A program made the position numbers and the translations under genes. 18,820 nt of DNA from an uncultured Clostridia bacterium (lineage in GTDB: Bacteria; Bacillota; Clostridia; UMGS1810), in NCBI GenBank assembly GCA_937959315.1, contig CALGRC010000085.1, forward strand, positions 1 through 18,820, in the 5' to 3' direction. Positions within the stretch are counted from its first letter, which is position 1. Each line of letters starts with the position of its first letter. The notes under the pieces were generated by a model, which worked only from the letters and a program-made list of their open reading frames with translations, ran no database searches and was not told where the DNA came from. Of the stretch, positions 8,632 to 16,661 are shown one piece after another.

Positions 8632-8794
8632 ATAACCTGTAATTTCATTAATGCCGTACAAACCGCGCCAAAAGCGCCCGAGTTTGCATTTTGCAGGTTG
8701 ATTTTCTTTTTTGCAGGTTCCGGCCCAGCCTGTTCCAGTCATTTGCGCAAAAAACAATCTGATACAGACGGCCTGTTTCTATTTTATATGCCGA

Positions 8795-8840
8795 TTAAGG
8801 ATGTTGGTTCTTGTACAGGTACATCCGCTTCCATTATAAT
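8795..8840 (+). promoter_or_regulatory. Promoter of the transporter operon with shared 20-bp element
   Basis: TTAAGGATGTTGGTTCTTGT (8795-8814) runs into the -35 TTGTAC (8811-8816). An 18-bp spacer and a perfect -10 TATAAT (8835-8840) follow. The start would be near 8847, leaving a leader of about 86 nt to the GTG at 8933. An inverted repeat, TGTAC/GTACA (8812-8823), overlaps the -35 and could be a second operator. The whole 8392-8932 stretch holds only the two divergent promoters and their leaders; no gene is seen in it. Confidence 0.75.
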
Positions 8841-8932
8841 GAACGTACAGCGTTACCAGGGCATAGCGCTGTCTTAAGCTTCCGTTCGGTTCTGAAATTC
8901 CCATTGCCCAATCAAAAAAGGAGGACTGTAAA

Positions 8933-9886
8933 GTGCGTACAACATCTCAGGTTGGATTACACACACATTCTAAAAAGCACAGTTTGGCCAAACGTGTAAA
9001 AGCCAACTGGGAACTGTACCTGATGTTGATTGTTCCCGTTGTTTTTGTTGCCGTGTTCAACTATGCGCCCATGTACGGCGTCCTGATTTCTTTCCAGCGG
9101 TATAACCCCGTACTGGGCATCATGCATTCGCCGTGGGTTGGCTTTGAACAATTTGAAAAATTTCTAAAGCTTTCAGACTTTTGGGTTTATGTATGGAATA
9201 CCTTCTCCATCAGTGCCTTAAGCCTGCTGCTGAGCTTCCCTATGCCGATTATTTTGGCCATGGCGTTTCATTACTGCGCCTTTCCAAAATATAAAAGGGC
9301 AGCGCAGCTCATTACATATGCGCCTTATTTCATTTCCGTCGTGGTCTTGTGCGGGCTGGTGCTGCAGGTTTTAGACTACCGCACCGGCATTGTAAACGTA
9401 ATATTGCAGGCATTGGGGTTTGACCCGGTCAATTTCATGGGGACGCCGTCCTATTTCAAATGGATTTATGCATTGTCCGGCGTCTGGCAGCTGACCGGCT
9501 TTAACAGTATCATTTACCTTGCGGCACTGGCAGGCGTATCCACCGAGCTGCACGAGGCCGCCATCATCGACGGCGCGACCAAGCTGCAGCGGGTATGGCA
9601 CATCGACTTCAAAAGTATCCTGCCCACCATCACCATTTTGCTCATTATGAATGCCGGCAGCCTGGTTTCCACAAGCTATGAAAAAATCCTGCTTTTGCAA
9701 AACCCGCTGAATATGACGGCTTCGCAGACGCTGCAAACCTATATCTACCAGATCGGCATCAAGGGGTCGCCCCCGGATTATTCCTACTCAACCGCCATCG
9801 GCCTGCTGGTATCGCTGGTTAACATTGCCCTCATCGCAACGGTTAACTTCATATCCAAAAAGCTCGGCGAAACCAGCTTGTGGTAA
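8933..9886 (+). CDS. lplB: Carbohydrate ABC importer permease, LplB type
   Basis: 317 residues from a GTG at 8933 with AAGGAGG 8 bp upstream. This is an inner-membrane permease of the CUT1 oligosaccharide family. The short N-terminus is followed by a first membrane helix (about 28-46, LYLMLIVPVVFVAVF) and the family signature NYAPMYGVLISFQRYNP. About five more helices follow. The cytoplasmic EAA loop (EAAIIDGATKLQRVWHIDF, from Glu208) contacts the ATPase. The ending KLGETSLW is typical of LplB proteins. It is the first gene of the rightward operon, 14 bp before the second permease. No ATPase gene is present here, as is usual for such loci, which share an MsmK-type ATPase encoded elsewhere. 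Import of oligosaccharides released by the neighbouring lyase is inferred. Confidence 0.93.
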   Translation: MRTTSQVGLHTHSKKHSLAKRVKANWELYLMLIVPVVFVAVFNYAPMYGVLISFQRYNPVLGIMHSPWVGFEQFEKFLKLSDFWVYVWNTFSISALSLLLSFPMPIILAMAFHYCAFPKYKRAAQLITYAPYFISVVVLCGLVLQVLDYRTGIVNVILQALGFDPVNFMGTPSYFKWIYALSGVWQLTGFNSIIYLAALAGVSTELHEAAIIDGATKLQRVWHIDFKSILPTITILLIMNAGSLVSTSYEKILLLQNPLNMTASQTLQTYIYQIGIKGSPPDYSYSTAIGLLVSLVNIALIATVNFISKKLGETSLW

Positions 9887-9900
9887 AGGGGGAACCGTAC

Positions 9901-10812
9901 ATGTCAAAAAACAAAAACAACTTAATAAAGGAAACAGCACAGGACCATATTTTTGACGCCATTGGGCTGATCATCATCACAGTGGCCTGCCTGCTGATTA
10001 TTTATCCGCTGCTGTATGTTATCGCCTGTTCGTTCAGTTCCGGAAGGGCCATATTGACCAATAAGGTTTTTATATGGCCGGTAGAATTCAACCTGGAAGG
10101 CTATAAAATGATTTTCCAGGACCCCAAAATAACGACGGGGTTTTATAACAGCTTCTATTATACGATCGTCGGGACCATATTGAGCGTCATTGTGACCACG
10201 CTGGCAGCTTATCCACTGTCCAGGACGGATCTGGCGGGGCGGAAATGGTTTACCATTTATTTTACCATCCCCATGTTTATCGGCGGCGGTATGATCCCTA
10301 CCTATTTGCTCATCAGCAACCTCGGCCTGCTCAACACCCGGGGGGCCATCATCCTGCCGGCAGCGCTCAGCATTTACAACATGATTGTCATGCGCACCTT
10401 TTTCCAAAACACCCTGTCCAGGGAATTGCTGGAAGCTGCGCAAATTGACGGCTGCTCCAATTTCGGGTTCCTGTTCCGGATTGCCGCGCCGCTGTCCAAG
10501 GCCATTTTTGCAGTCATGGCGCTCTATTACGGTGTTGCCCAGTGGAATTCCTATTTCCCGGCGCTGCTGTACTTAAGCGACAGTTCAAAATACCCGCTGC
10601 AAACGGTACTGCGGGAAATTTTGCTCAACAGCCAGGTGGATATGTCCACCCTGACACCCGAGCAGCGCCTGCAGTTCCAATCGGTCAATAACATCGACTC
10701 CATTGTGAAATATTCCTCGATTGTTGTTGCCACCATCCCGACGCTGATTGTATACCCCTTTGTACAAAAGCATTTTGTAAAGGGCGTCATGATTGGCTCG
10801 GTAAAAGGATAA
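9901..10812 (+). CDS. Carbohydrate ABC importer permease, YtcP/LplC type
   Basis: 303 residues from the ATG at 9901, preferred over a GTG at 9880 because AAGGGGG lies just upstream of it and the GTG would overlap the previous gene. This is the second permease subunit of the CUT1 importer. Six membrane helices are visible, starting with IIITVACLLIIYPLLYV (about 24-40). The cytoplasmic EAA loop is ELLEAAQIDGCSNFGFLFRI (from about 177), and the C-terminus FVQKHFVKGVMIGSVKG is characteristic of this family. It pairs with the upstream LplB-type subunit and precedes the binding protein, the usual gene order. Confidence 0.93.
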   Translation: MSKNKNNLIKETAQDHIFDAIGLIIITVACLLIIYPLLYVIACSFSSGRAILTNKVFIWPVEFNLEGYKMIFQDPKITTGFYNSFYYTIVGTILSVIVTTLAAYPLSRTDLAGRKWFTIYFTIPMFIGGGMIPTYLLISNLGLLNTRGAIILPAALSIYNMIVMRTFFQNTLSRELLEAAQIDGCSNFGFLFRIAAPLSKAIFAVMALYYGVAQWNSYFPALLYLSDSSKYPLQTVLREILLNSQVDMSTLTPEQRLQFQSVNNIDSIVKYSSIVVATIPTLIVYPFVQKHFVKGVMIGSVKG

Positions 10813-10854
10813 GAAGTTACAAAATAAAAGAAATGAAGGGAGTTGGATTGTAAC

Positions 10855-12498
10855 ATGAAAGGAAAGAAAATACTTTGCGCCGGCCTGATGGCCGCCCTGG
10901 CCGCGGGGAGCGCAGCCTGCGGCACACCGCCACAGCAGGCGGCAGTGGAAAATGTCGGAAAAAACGTATCCATCTTAAACACCGCCGGCGATTTCCCCAT
11001 CGTCAACGAGCCGATCACCATAAAAGCGCTGGTTGCCCGGCATCGCTTGACCGAGGACTTATCAACAGCAAAAATGTGGGTGGATTATGCAGAAAAAACA
11101 AATATCCATATTGAAATGGAGCAAATCCCGCAGGAAAACTTTGTAGAAAAACGCAATCTCGTCATGGCCAGCGACGATTTGCCGGACGTCATTTTCAACA
11201 ACCGGTTTACCTGTGCAGAGGAGCACCTTTACGGCAGCATGGGGCTGCTGGTACCGCTCAACGACCTGGTGGATACCTATGCGCCAAACTATAAGGCAGC
11301 ATTGGAGAACAACCCATACGTATTGGACTATCTAGCGGACGACAACGGGACTTATTACGACATGGCCCATATCCCGGCCCCGGCAGAATTTAAAACCACC
11401 ATTACGCAGATGTTTGTCTATACCCCCTGGATGGAAAAGCTGGGGTTGGAAAAGCCCACAAACACCCAGGAATTTTACGATATGCTAAAAGCCTTTAAGG
11501 AACAGGATCCCAACGGGAACGGCATTGCCGATGAAATCCCGCTTTCCGGAAGCATTGACGGGTACGGCGGCAATCCTATCCCTTATATCATGAGCGCTTT
11601 CCAAAAGGTGGGCGTCGGCGAATCGCTGATTCTGGACAACGGCGAGATTGTCTATCCCTATGCTACTGACGGGTATCGGGAAGGGCTGCGCTATATGAAA
11701 AAGCTGTATGATGAAGGCCTGCTTTCTCCACAGACCTTTACCCAGACCAAAGACCAGATGATTGCGCTGGCCATGAACGATACCCACATCTTAGGCGCTA
11801 CCTCCGGCGCATGGACCGGCTCCTTCACCATCGACGGCGACCCGGACGACGAGCGCTATGCACAATTCGAACTGATCGAACCCTTAGAAGGGCCAACCGG
11901 CCTCAAAGGGATGGCAGAATTTGCCCCTTCCCCTACTACGCGCATGGTCATTACCAAAGCTTGTGAATACCCGGAAGCCATGGTCAGATGGCAGGATTAC
12001 CTGTACACAGAAGAAGGATACGTATACTCCTCGTTTGGTATCGAAAATGAAGACTGGGTGCCAAATACCGATCCCAATCTCACAAATGTCAACGGCAAGG
12101 TTGCTACCATTCAATCCTTAGATCCTTCCAATACCAATCTTGGTTTTTCCGGTCAGGTCGGAGTATTGGTGGGCAGCAGTACCGTTGGCAGCAACGCTTA
12201 TCCGGCTACACAAATCCAGCACAATATCGCGTTTGCCGAAGAGCAGAAAACCTTATATGCGCCTTATCTGGAAAACATCGACCTGCCTCCGGTTAACTTC
12301 ACAACAGAAGAAAACCAGGAAGTAGAACAAATCAAGGCCGCGCTGAGAACCCACGTGAACAGCTGCACCGCCCAGTTCATTTCCGGCGCTTTGGATATTG
12401 AAGCCGATTGGGACCGGTATGTTGCCGACCTGAAAACAAAGGGCTTGGATAAGTTCATAGAAATGCACAAGGAAGCCTATGAGCGGAAATACAAATAA
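10855..12498 (+). CDS. Extracellular solute-binding lipoprotein of the oligosaccharide importer
   Basis: 547 residues from the ATG at 10855; a TTG at 10843 in the same frame lies too close to the GAAGGGAG ribosome binding site at 10835-10842. The N-terminus is basic, then hydrophobic, up to Cys22 (AALAAGSAAC). That is a relaxed lipobox because Leu is not at -3, but lipid anchoring is still likely. The size and the DPNGNGIADEIP segment (218-229), a calcium-loop-like signature, fit LplA-type binding proteins for oligosaccharides. Later motifs such as YTEEGYVYSSFGIENEDW are also usual in this family, which captures sugars outside the membrane and passes them to the two permeases. It starts 42 bp after the second permease gene. 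The ligand, presumably an unsaturated uronate oligosaccharide, is inferred from context. Confidence 0.9.
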   Translation: MKGKKILCAGLMAALAAGSAACGTPPQQAAVENVGKNVSILNTAGDFPIVNEPITIKALVARHRLTEDLSTAKMWVDYAEKTNIHIEMEQIPQENFVEKRNLVMASDDLPDVIFNNRFTCAEEHLYGSMGLLVPLNDLVDTYAPNYKAALENNPYVLDYLADDNGTYYDMAHIPAPAEFKTTITQMFVYTPWMEKLGLEKPTNTQEFYDMLKAFKEQDPNGNGIADEIPLSGSIDGYGGNPIPYIMSAFQKVGVGESLILDNGEIVYPYATDGYREGLRYMKKLYDEGLLSPQTFTQTKDQMIALAMNDTHILGATSGAWTGSFTIDGDPDDERYAQFELIEPLEGPTGLKGMAEFAPSPTTRMVITKACEYPEAMVRWQDYLYTEEGYVYSSFGIENEDWVPNTDPNLTNVNGKVATIQSLDPSNTNLGFSGQVGVLVGSSTVGSNAYPATQIQHNIAFAEEQKTLYAPYLENIDLPPVNFTTEENQEVEQIKAALRTHVNSCTAQFISGALDIEADWDRYVADLKTKGLDKFIEMHKEAYERKYK

Positions 12499-12523
12499 TT
12501 CCATATAACCGCGTAGTCCGATC

Positions 12524-12564
12524 CAATGCGTGCCTTGGGCAACAAGCCCAAAAGGCACGCATTG
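12524..12564 (+). terminator. Strong intercistronic hairpin after the binding-protein gene
   Basis: The arms AATGCGTGCC/GGCACGCATT (12525-12534 and 12554-12563) pair perfectly and can extend by one C-G pair. Inside them a GGGC/GCCC stem closes an AACAA loop, with a 2-nt asymmetry. Only a short T run (GCTTTTA) follows. It is probably a partial terminator or RNA-stabilising structure that keeps the binding protein more abundant than the downstream esterase. Confidence 0.7.
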
Positions 12565-12602
12565 CTTTTACAAAGTAAAACATACCCAAAGGGGGCATTT
12601 AC

Positions 12603-14708
12603 ATGTTAAAATCCATACCAAAACCGCCTTATCACGGGTTTGCCCGGGAAGAATTTACCTGTCAGAACAGGCTGGGGGTTGTCATCCGCCCGCATACGCC
12701 GCAGGCCGGGAATCCCTATATCTGGCGCACAGAATTTTTGGGCGCATTCGATGCAGCCGATATTGCCATGCTAAAGCGGGGCTGGCATCTGGTTTACTAT
12801 CAGGTGAGTGACATGTACGGCGCGCCGCAAGCTATATCCCTGATGCATGATTTTCAACTGCTAATAGAGCAGGAATACCAGCTTGCCCACAAAGCCACCC
12901 TGTTCGGCTTCAGCCGCGGCGGCCTGTACGCCGTCAATTATGCGGCCGCCTACCCCCAAAAGGTGCAGGCGCTCTACCTAGACGCGCCGGTATTGGATAT
13001 TTTCAGCTGGCCGGCCGGGTTTGGCAAAGGGCGCGGCGCGACTGCCGAATGGGAACAGTGCAAATCCATTTATGGAATTTCCGACAGCGACCGAAACACC
13101 TTCCATGGCAATCCACTGGACAAACTGGATATCCTGCTCTCCCATCGAATTCCCATCCTGCTGGTCGCCGGCGATGCGGACGAGGTTGTCCCCTTCGAGG
13201 AAAACGGCAAGCTTTTGTATGCCGACTATACATACCGCCACGGCAATATCAAGCTGATTGTAAAACCCGGCGCCGGCCATCACCCGCACAGCCTGGAAGA
13301 CCCGCAGGAAATTGTGGATTTTTTGATGCAGAAACCGCTGGGCGTTATCATAGAAAACGGCCCTCAGGACTGGCAGATTGTGCAGCAGGAGGACGGGTAC
13401 GGCCATTTTGCCCTGTCCGGCTATTGGATCGATACCGGCACCTATGCAAAACCGCAGGTCTATCTGCGCGTCGTGCAGGAAGATACCGGCCTGCCGGTGA
13501 TCCATTGGACTGCCTGCCATATGGAGCAAATGCGCTGGGATGTCCAGCTTAAGGTTCCGGCCGGCGGGCTGTACCGGATAGAAACCTGCCTGGAACAGGA
13601 AAACAGCTGCAGCCAGTGGGCAACGCGCGGCGATATCATCCACCATATCGGCGTGGGCGACGTCTTTATCATTGCGGGGCAAAGCAATGTCGTGGGCTAC
13701 GGCAAGGATTATATTTCCGACCCGCCGGAATTGGGCGTCCATATCCTCAAAAACAGCGGCCAATGGGCATTGGCCTCCCACCCGCTGGGCGATTCCACCA
13801 AAACTGCGCACACGCAAAATATGGACAACGCAAACACCAGCTACAGCCCCTACCTGCAATTTGGAAAATACTTAAAGCGACATCTTGGCTATCCCATTGG
13901 ACTGATACAGACCGCATTGGGCGGCAGTTTCCTGTCTCAATGGGAACCGGGTACCGGCATCCTCTATCAAAATATGATGCAAATCATCGGCAGCCAAAAA
14001 ATAAAAGGGATGCTCTGGTATCAGGGCTGCAGCGACACTGCGGAACTTTCCCTGGCACAAACCTATTACGACCGGTTTATGCAAATGGTACAGGCAATCC
14101 GGCTTTCGCAGGAAAATCCGTCCCTGCCCATCCTCACCTGCCAGCTCAACCATTGCGTTGCCATCCCCGAAGCAAGTCCGGAGGAAAATACCGGCTGTGC
14201 GCTGGTTCGCGAAAGCCAGCGGCAGGCGGCTCTTCAGGAAAATATTTACATCGTCCCCACAAATGATTGCACCCTGTCAGACCAAATCCACAACAGCGCC
14301 GCCTCCTGCCTGATGATCGGCGAGCGGCTGGCCAGAACGGCTTTGCATTATATCTATGGGAAAGATGAAATCACGTGCGACGCACCAAACATCCAGCACG
14401 CAGTCCGCACCACAGACCATCAAATCACCCTGCAATTTATTAACGTGTATGGATATTTATGCTGCTACGACCATCCCGATACACGTTCGTTGTTCTGCGC
14501 AGAATGTGACGGCAAACAATTCCGCCCAGTTGCCTGCAAAGTACCGGCAGACGATACCATTGAGCTTACATTTGACCAGCCAATCGCGGCGGGCGCACTC
14601 ATTCATGGCGGCTTTGAAAAAAACCTTTCCGGCACAATGCCGTTTGATACGGCAACGGGATTGCCCATTTTATCGTTTTATGCAATCCCTGTAGAATGCG
14701 AGCTATAA
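12603..14708 (+). CDS. Two-domain esterase: alpha/beta-hydrolase fused to SGNH sialate-O-acetylesterase-like domain
   Basis: 701 residues from the ATG at 12603 with AAAGGGGG upstream. There is no signal peptide, so it should act in the cytoplasm. Residues about 1-245 are an alpha/beta-hydrolase: nucleophile elbow GFSRGG (Ser104), LLVAGDADEVVP (Asp193) and GAGHHPH (His226/227). Residues about 350-590 are an SGNH esterase of the sialate O-acetylesterase type. Its motifs are IIAGQSN (Ser361), TALGGS (Gly-Gly at 440-441), GMLWYQG (472-475) and DQIH (Asp560, His563). Linker and C-terminal parts (about 250-345 and 600-700) look like beta-sandwich modules. All active-site blocks are present, so both halves may work. 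Placed after the importer genes, it probably removes acetyl or other acyl groups from imported oligosaccharides. The substrate is not known. Confidence 0.8.
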   Translation: MLKSIPKPPYHGFAREEFTCQNRLGVVIRPHTPQAGNPYIWRTEFLGAFDAADIAMLKRGWHLVYYQVSDMYGAPQAISLMHDFQLLIEQEYQLAHKATLFGFSRGGLYAVNYAAAYPQKVQALYLDAPVLDIFSWPAGFGKGRGATAEWEQCKSIYGISDSDRNTFHGNPLDKLDILLSHRIPILLVAGDADEVVPFEENGKLLYADYTYRHGNIKLIVKPGAGHHPHSLEDPQEIVDFLMQKPLGVIIENGPQDWQIVQQEDGYGHFALSGYWIDTGTYAKPQVYLRVVQEDTGLPVIHWTACHMEQMRWDVQLKVPAGGLYRIETCLEQENSCSQWATRGDIIHHIGVGDVFIIAGQSNVVGYGKDYISDPPELGVHILKNSGQWALASHPLGDSTKTAHTQNMDNANTSYSPYLQFGKYLKRHLGYPIGLIQTALGGSFLSQWEPGTGILYQNMMQIIGSQKIKGMLWYQGCSDTAELSLAQTYYDRFMQMVQAIRLSQENPSLPILTCQLNHCVAIPEASPEENTGCALVRESQRQAALQENIYIVPTNDCTLSDQIHNSAASCLMIGERLARTALHYIYGKDEITCDAPNIQHAVRTTDHQITLQFINVYGYLCCYDHPDTRSLFCAECDGKQFRPVACKVPADDTIELTFDQPIAAGALIHGGFEKNLSGTMPFDTATGLPILSFYAIPVECEL

Positions 14709-14877
14709 CATTCCCCGTACATATGCCGTTCTTTCCATCTTTACACAAATTACAGCTTCGCTGCCGCAAGCAACTACTTATCCCCTAACGAAAAAACCGG
14801 CTTTCAGATCATTGACAAATTTTAGTTATGGTTGCTTTTTCTGGAGCGTTCCCTGATCAAAGGCAGTGTGAAAGACG

Positions 14878-14909
14878 AGGTGGTCTTGTATGAGCGATAG
14901 AGACCACCT
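14878..14909. repeat. 9-bp inverted repeat in the 14709-15356 gap
   Basis: AGGTGGTCT (14878-14886) and AGACCACCT (14901-14909) are perfect complements around a 14-nt loop. No T run follows, so it is not a clear terminator, although it is the best hairpin downstream of the esterase gene. The gap also has a 10-bp direct repeat, ATTGACAAAT (14811 and 14931). Confidence 0.5.
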
Positions 14910-15072
14910 TGCCCTGCAAAAAATCATACAGATTGACAAATCAAGCGTCTTCATAAAGTTAGAATTTTTTTAGTAGACATCCGTTTCCTCCAAAATTTCC
15001 CTATGATAACAGTATAAAAAATATCATTCCCTATCTCATCCGCCCAGTTTTAAAAAACCACATTCCTCCAAT

Positions 15073-15110
15073 GGCGATTTCCGTCTTTGTAACCAAAGCC
15101 GAAAATCGCC
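15073..15110. repeat. Long hairpin flanked by direct repeats, unexplained
   Basis: Arms of 17 nt (15073-15089 and 15094-15110; GGCGATTT.../...AAATCGCC) pair at 15/17 positions around a 4-nt loop. Each side carries TTCCTCCAA (15063 and 15111). A second inverted repeat, CTGGCTT/AAGCCAG, lies at 15225-15250, and TTTACTCCTGCCT occurs at about 15148 and 15301. No protein I recognise is encoded in 14709-15356; the short frames look like chance. A small non-autonomous mobile element or a structured RNA are possible explanations. Confidence 0.5.
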
Positions 15111-15356
15111 TTCCTCCAAGGGGCAATCTATCTTTCAAAAAAAACTGTTTACTCCTGCCTCCACAGTAGGGTGCTGTCCCTTCGGAATCCGTCATTTTTC
15201 CATTCCTCACAATCTGCATAAATACTGGCTTCTCACCCCATCTAAGCCAGGAGTAATTGTGTTTTTTGCACCCCTTCTTTTTCAGCTTTCAATTCTTATC
15301 TTTACTCCTGCCTTACCATCGTTTTTGCACAAAATGTGCATAAATGCTATCGCCAA

Positions 15357-16628
15357 CTACTCCCGCAAACAGCCAATCGGTACCACAAACACACCGTCCT
15401 CCCGGCGGTAAGCCACTTCCGTCCCGGTCAATACCATCAAAAAAGAGGGTGCTTTCATTTTCTCTGTATGAATCTTCGCCTGCAATTCCAGCAAATGCTC
15501 GGCCGCCTCCTCAATTTCCCTGCTACCAAGCTTTACCTCCACAGCCGCCCAGCGCCCGTCATGAAGCGCAATCACCGCATCCGCCTCCAGTCCGCTGCTG
15601 TCCCGGTAATGGAACACCTGTCCATCAATCGCCTCGGCATAAACCCGCAAATCCCGATCGCACAGCGATTCAAACAAAAACCCAAAATACTGGAAATTCT
15701 CCAATAGCCCCGCCGGAGTCAGGCGCATCACCGCCGCGGCAATGGACGGGTCGACAAACTGCCGTTTGGGCGAAGTGCGGATTGCCGTTTTAGAGCGCAG
15801 CACCGGATTCCACGCCGGCAGGTTTTCCGTCACAAAAATCCGATCCAACGCCCCCAAATACTGGCTGATGGTTTTCTCGGAAATGCTCTCATCCCCGTTG
15901 CCCATGGCAATATCATCATGGATGGTCTTAATGGTCGCCAGCGTGGAAATATTTCTGGACAGTGAACGCAACAACGCACGCACACGCACAGGGCTTTTCT
16001 CTATCCCGTCCACACGCGACACATCCGCGTGGATAATTGCCTCCACATAATCAATCGCATGGCGCAGCGCGACCGTTTCGCTCTCGCCAACCGACGCCGG
16101 CCAGCCGCCCCGGACAATTGCAAACGCAATCTGTTCGATGGTCAAATCCGAAAAGCTGTCAATCTCCGTTTCCCCATCAAACAAAGCCTTTAATGATACA
16201 CTTCCGTTCGATTCCCGCGACTCGTACAAGCTCATCGGTCGCATCAGCAGGCGGGAAATGCGCCCTGTGCCGGTATGCTGCACCACATTATCCCTTGGCA
16301 CTGCAGACCCGGTCAATATAAACTGCCCCGGTTCCCCGCGCTGATCTACCATAAAGCGGACTGCATCCCACAGTACAGGCGCCGTCTGCCATTCATCCAG
16401 CAGCCGCGGCACATCCCCTTTCAGCAACAGAGACGGTTTGGTGTCCGCCGCTTTCAGATAAGATACCGCCTTGTCCGGATCCTGCATAAATAGCTGGCTT
16501 TTAGAATTTTCCAGCGCTGTCCGCGTTTTGCCGCACCATTTCGGCCCTTCTATCAGCACCGCACCGCTGGCTGCCAATCGTTCTCTCAACAATCCGTCCG
16601 CAATACGCGGTAAATATGACACTCCCAT
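15357..16628 (-). CDS. AAA ATPase of the DUF4143 family
   Basis: 423 residues. The start at 16628 (MGVSYLPRIAD) is chosen because GGAGGAG lies 6 bp upstream; the frame is open 15 codons further, through the promoter. The N-terminal ATPase domain has Walker A EGPKWCGKT (Lys34, Thr35), Walker B RLLDEWQ (Asp78, Glu79) and a sensor LTGSA (about 106-110). The C-terminal half (about 200-400) is the DUF4143 region. It contains YRDSSGLEADAVIALHDGRWAAVEVKLG, whose spaced Asp, Glu and Glu-Val-Lys resemble a PD-(D/E)XK nuclease core. Length fits the family (about 400-450). The role of this widespread family is unclear; it is often found singly. It stands apart from the glycan genes and converges on the esterase gene. 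Three regular boxes in its promoter suggest regulation, perhaps by itself. Confidence 0.88.
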   Translation of the reverse strand: MGVSYLPRIADGLLRERLAASGAVLIEGPKWCGKTRTALENSKSQLFMQDPDKAVSYLKAADTKPSLLLKGDVPRLLDEWQTAPVLWDAVRFMVDQRGEPGQFILTGSAVPRDNVVQHTGTGRISRLLMRPMSLYESRESNGSVSLKALFDGETEIDSFSDLTIEQIAFAIVRGGWPASVGESETVALRHAIDYVEAIIHADVSRVDGIEKSPVRVRALLRSLSRNISTLATIKTIHDDIAMGNGDESISEKTISQYLGALDRIFVTENLPAWNPVLRSKTAIRTSPKRQFVDPSIAAAVMRLTPAGLLENFQYFGFLFESLCDRDLRVYAEAIDGQVFHYRDSSGLEADAVIALHDGRWAAVEVKLGSREIEEAAEHLLELQAKIHTEKMKAPSFLMVLTGTEVAYRREDGVFVVPIGCLRE

Positions 16629-16661
16629 CCAAAACTCCTCCGTTCTGTCCATTTCATACCC

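Larger units (their letters stand above)
8533..8868. repeat. 12-bp block repeated in both divergent leaders
   Basis: CAGGGCATAGCG occurs on the minus strand at 8544-8533 and on the plus strand at 8857-8868. It therefore lies in the untranslated leader of both the lyase operon and the transporter operon, in the same orientation relative to transcription, 41 and 16 nt after the respective -10. With the shared 20-bp element this suggests that the two promoter regions arose by duplication or carry the same regulatory sites. Confidence 0.55.

Noticed and set aside
8392..8757. 122-codon N-terminal extension of the lyase frame up to an ATG at 8757
   Set aside because: It contains the promoter and leader and puts a signal peptide in the middle of the protein. 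The internal ATG at 8391 has an RBS and starts the signal peptide.
12978..13859. 293-codon minus-strand frame opposite the esterase gene
   Set aside because: It is a shadow of the esterase frame, whose catalytic motifs are complete on the plus strand.
15031..15219. 62-codon minus-strand frame in the non-coding gap
   Set aside because: It runs through the long hairpin, has no recognisable family and no well-placed RBS; the TTGGAGGAA matches lie inside it rather than before its start.
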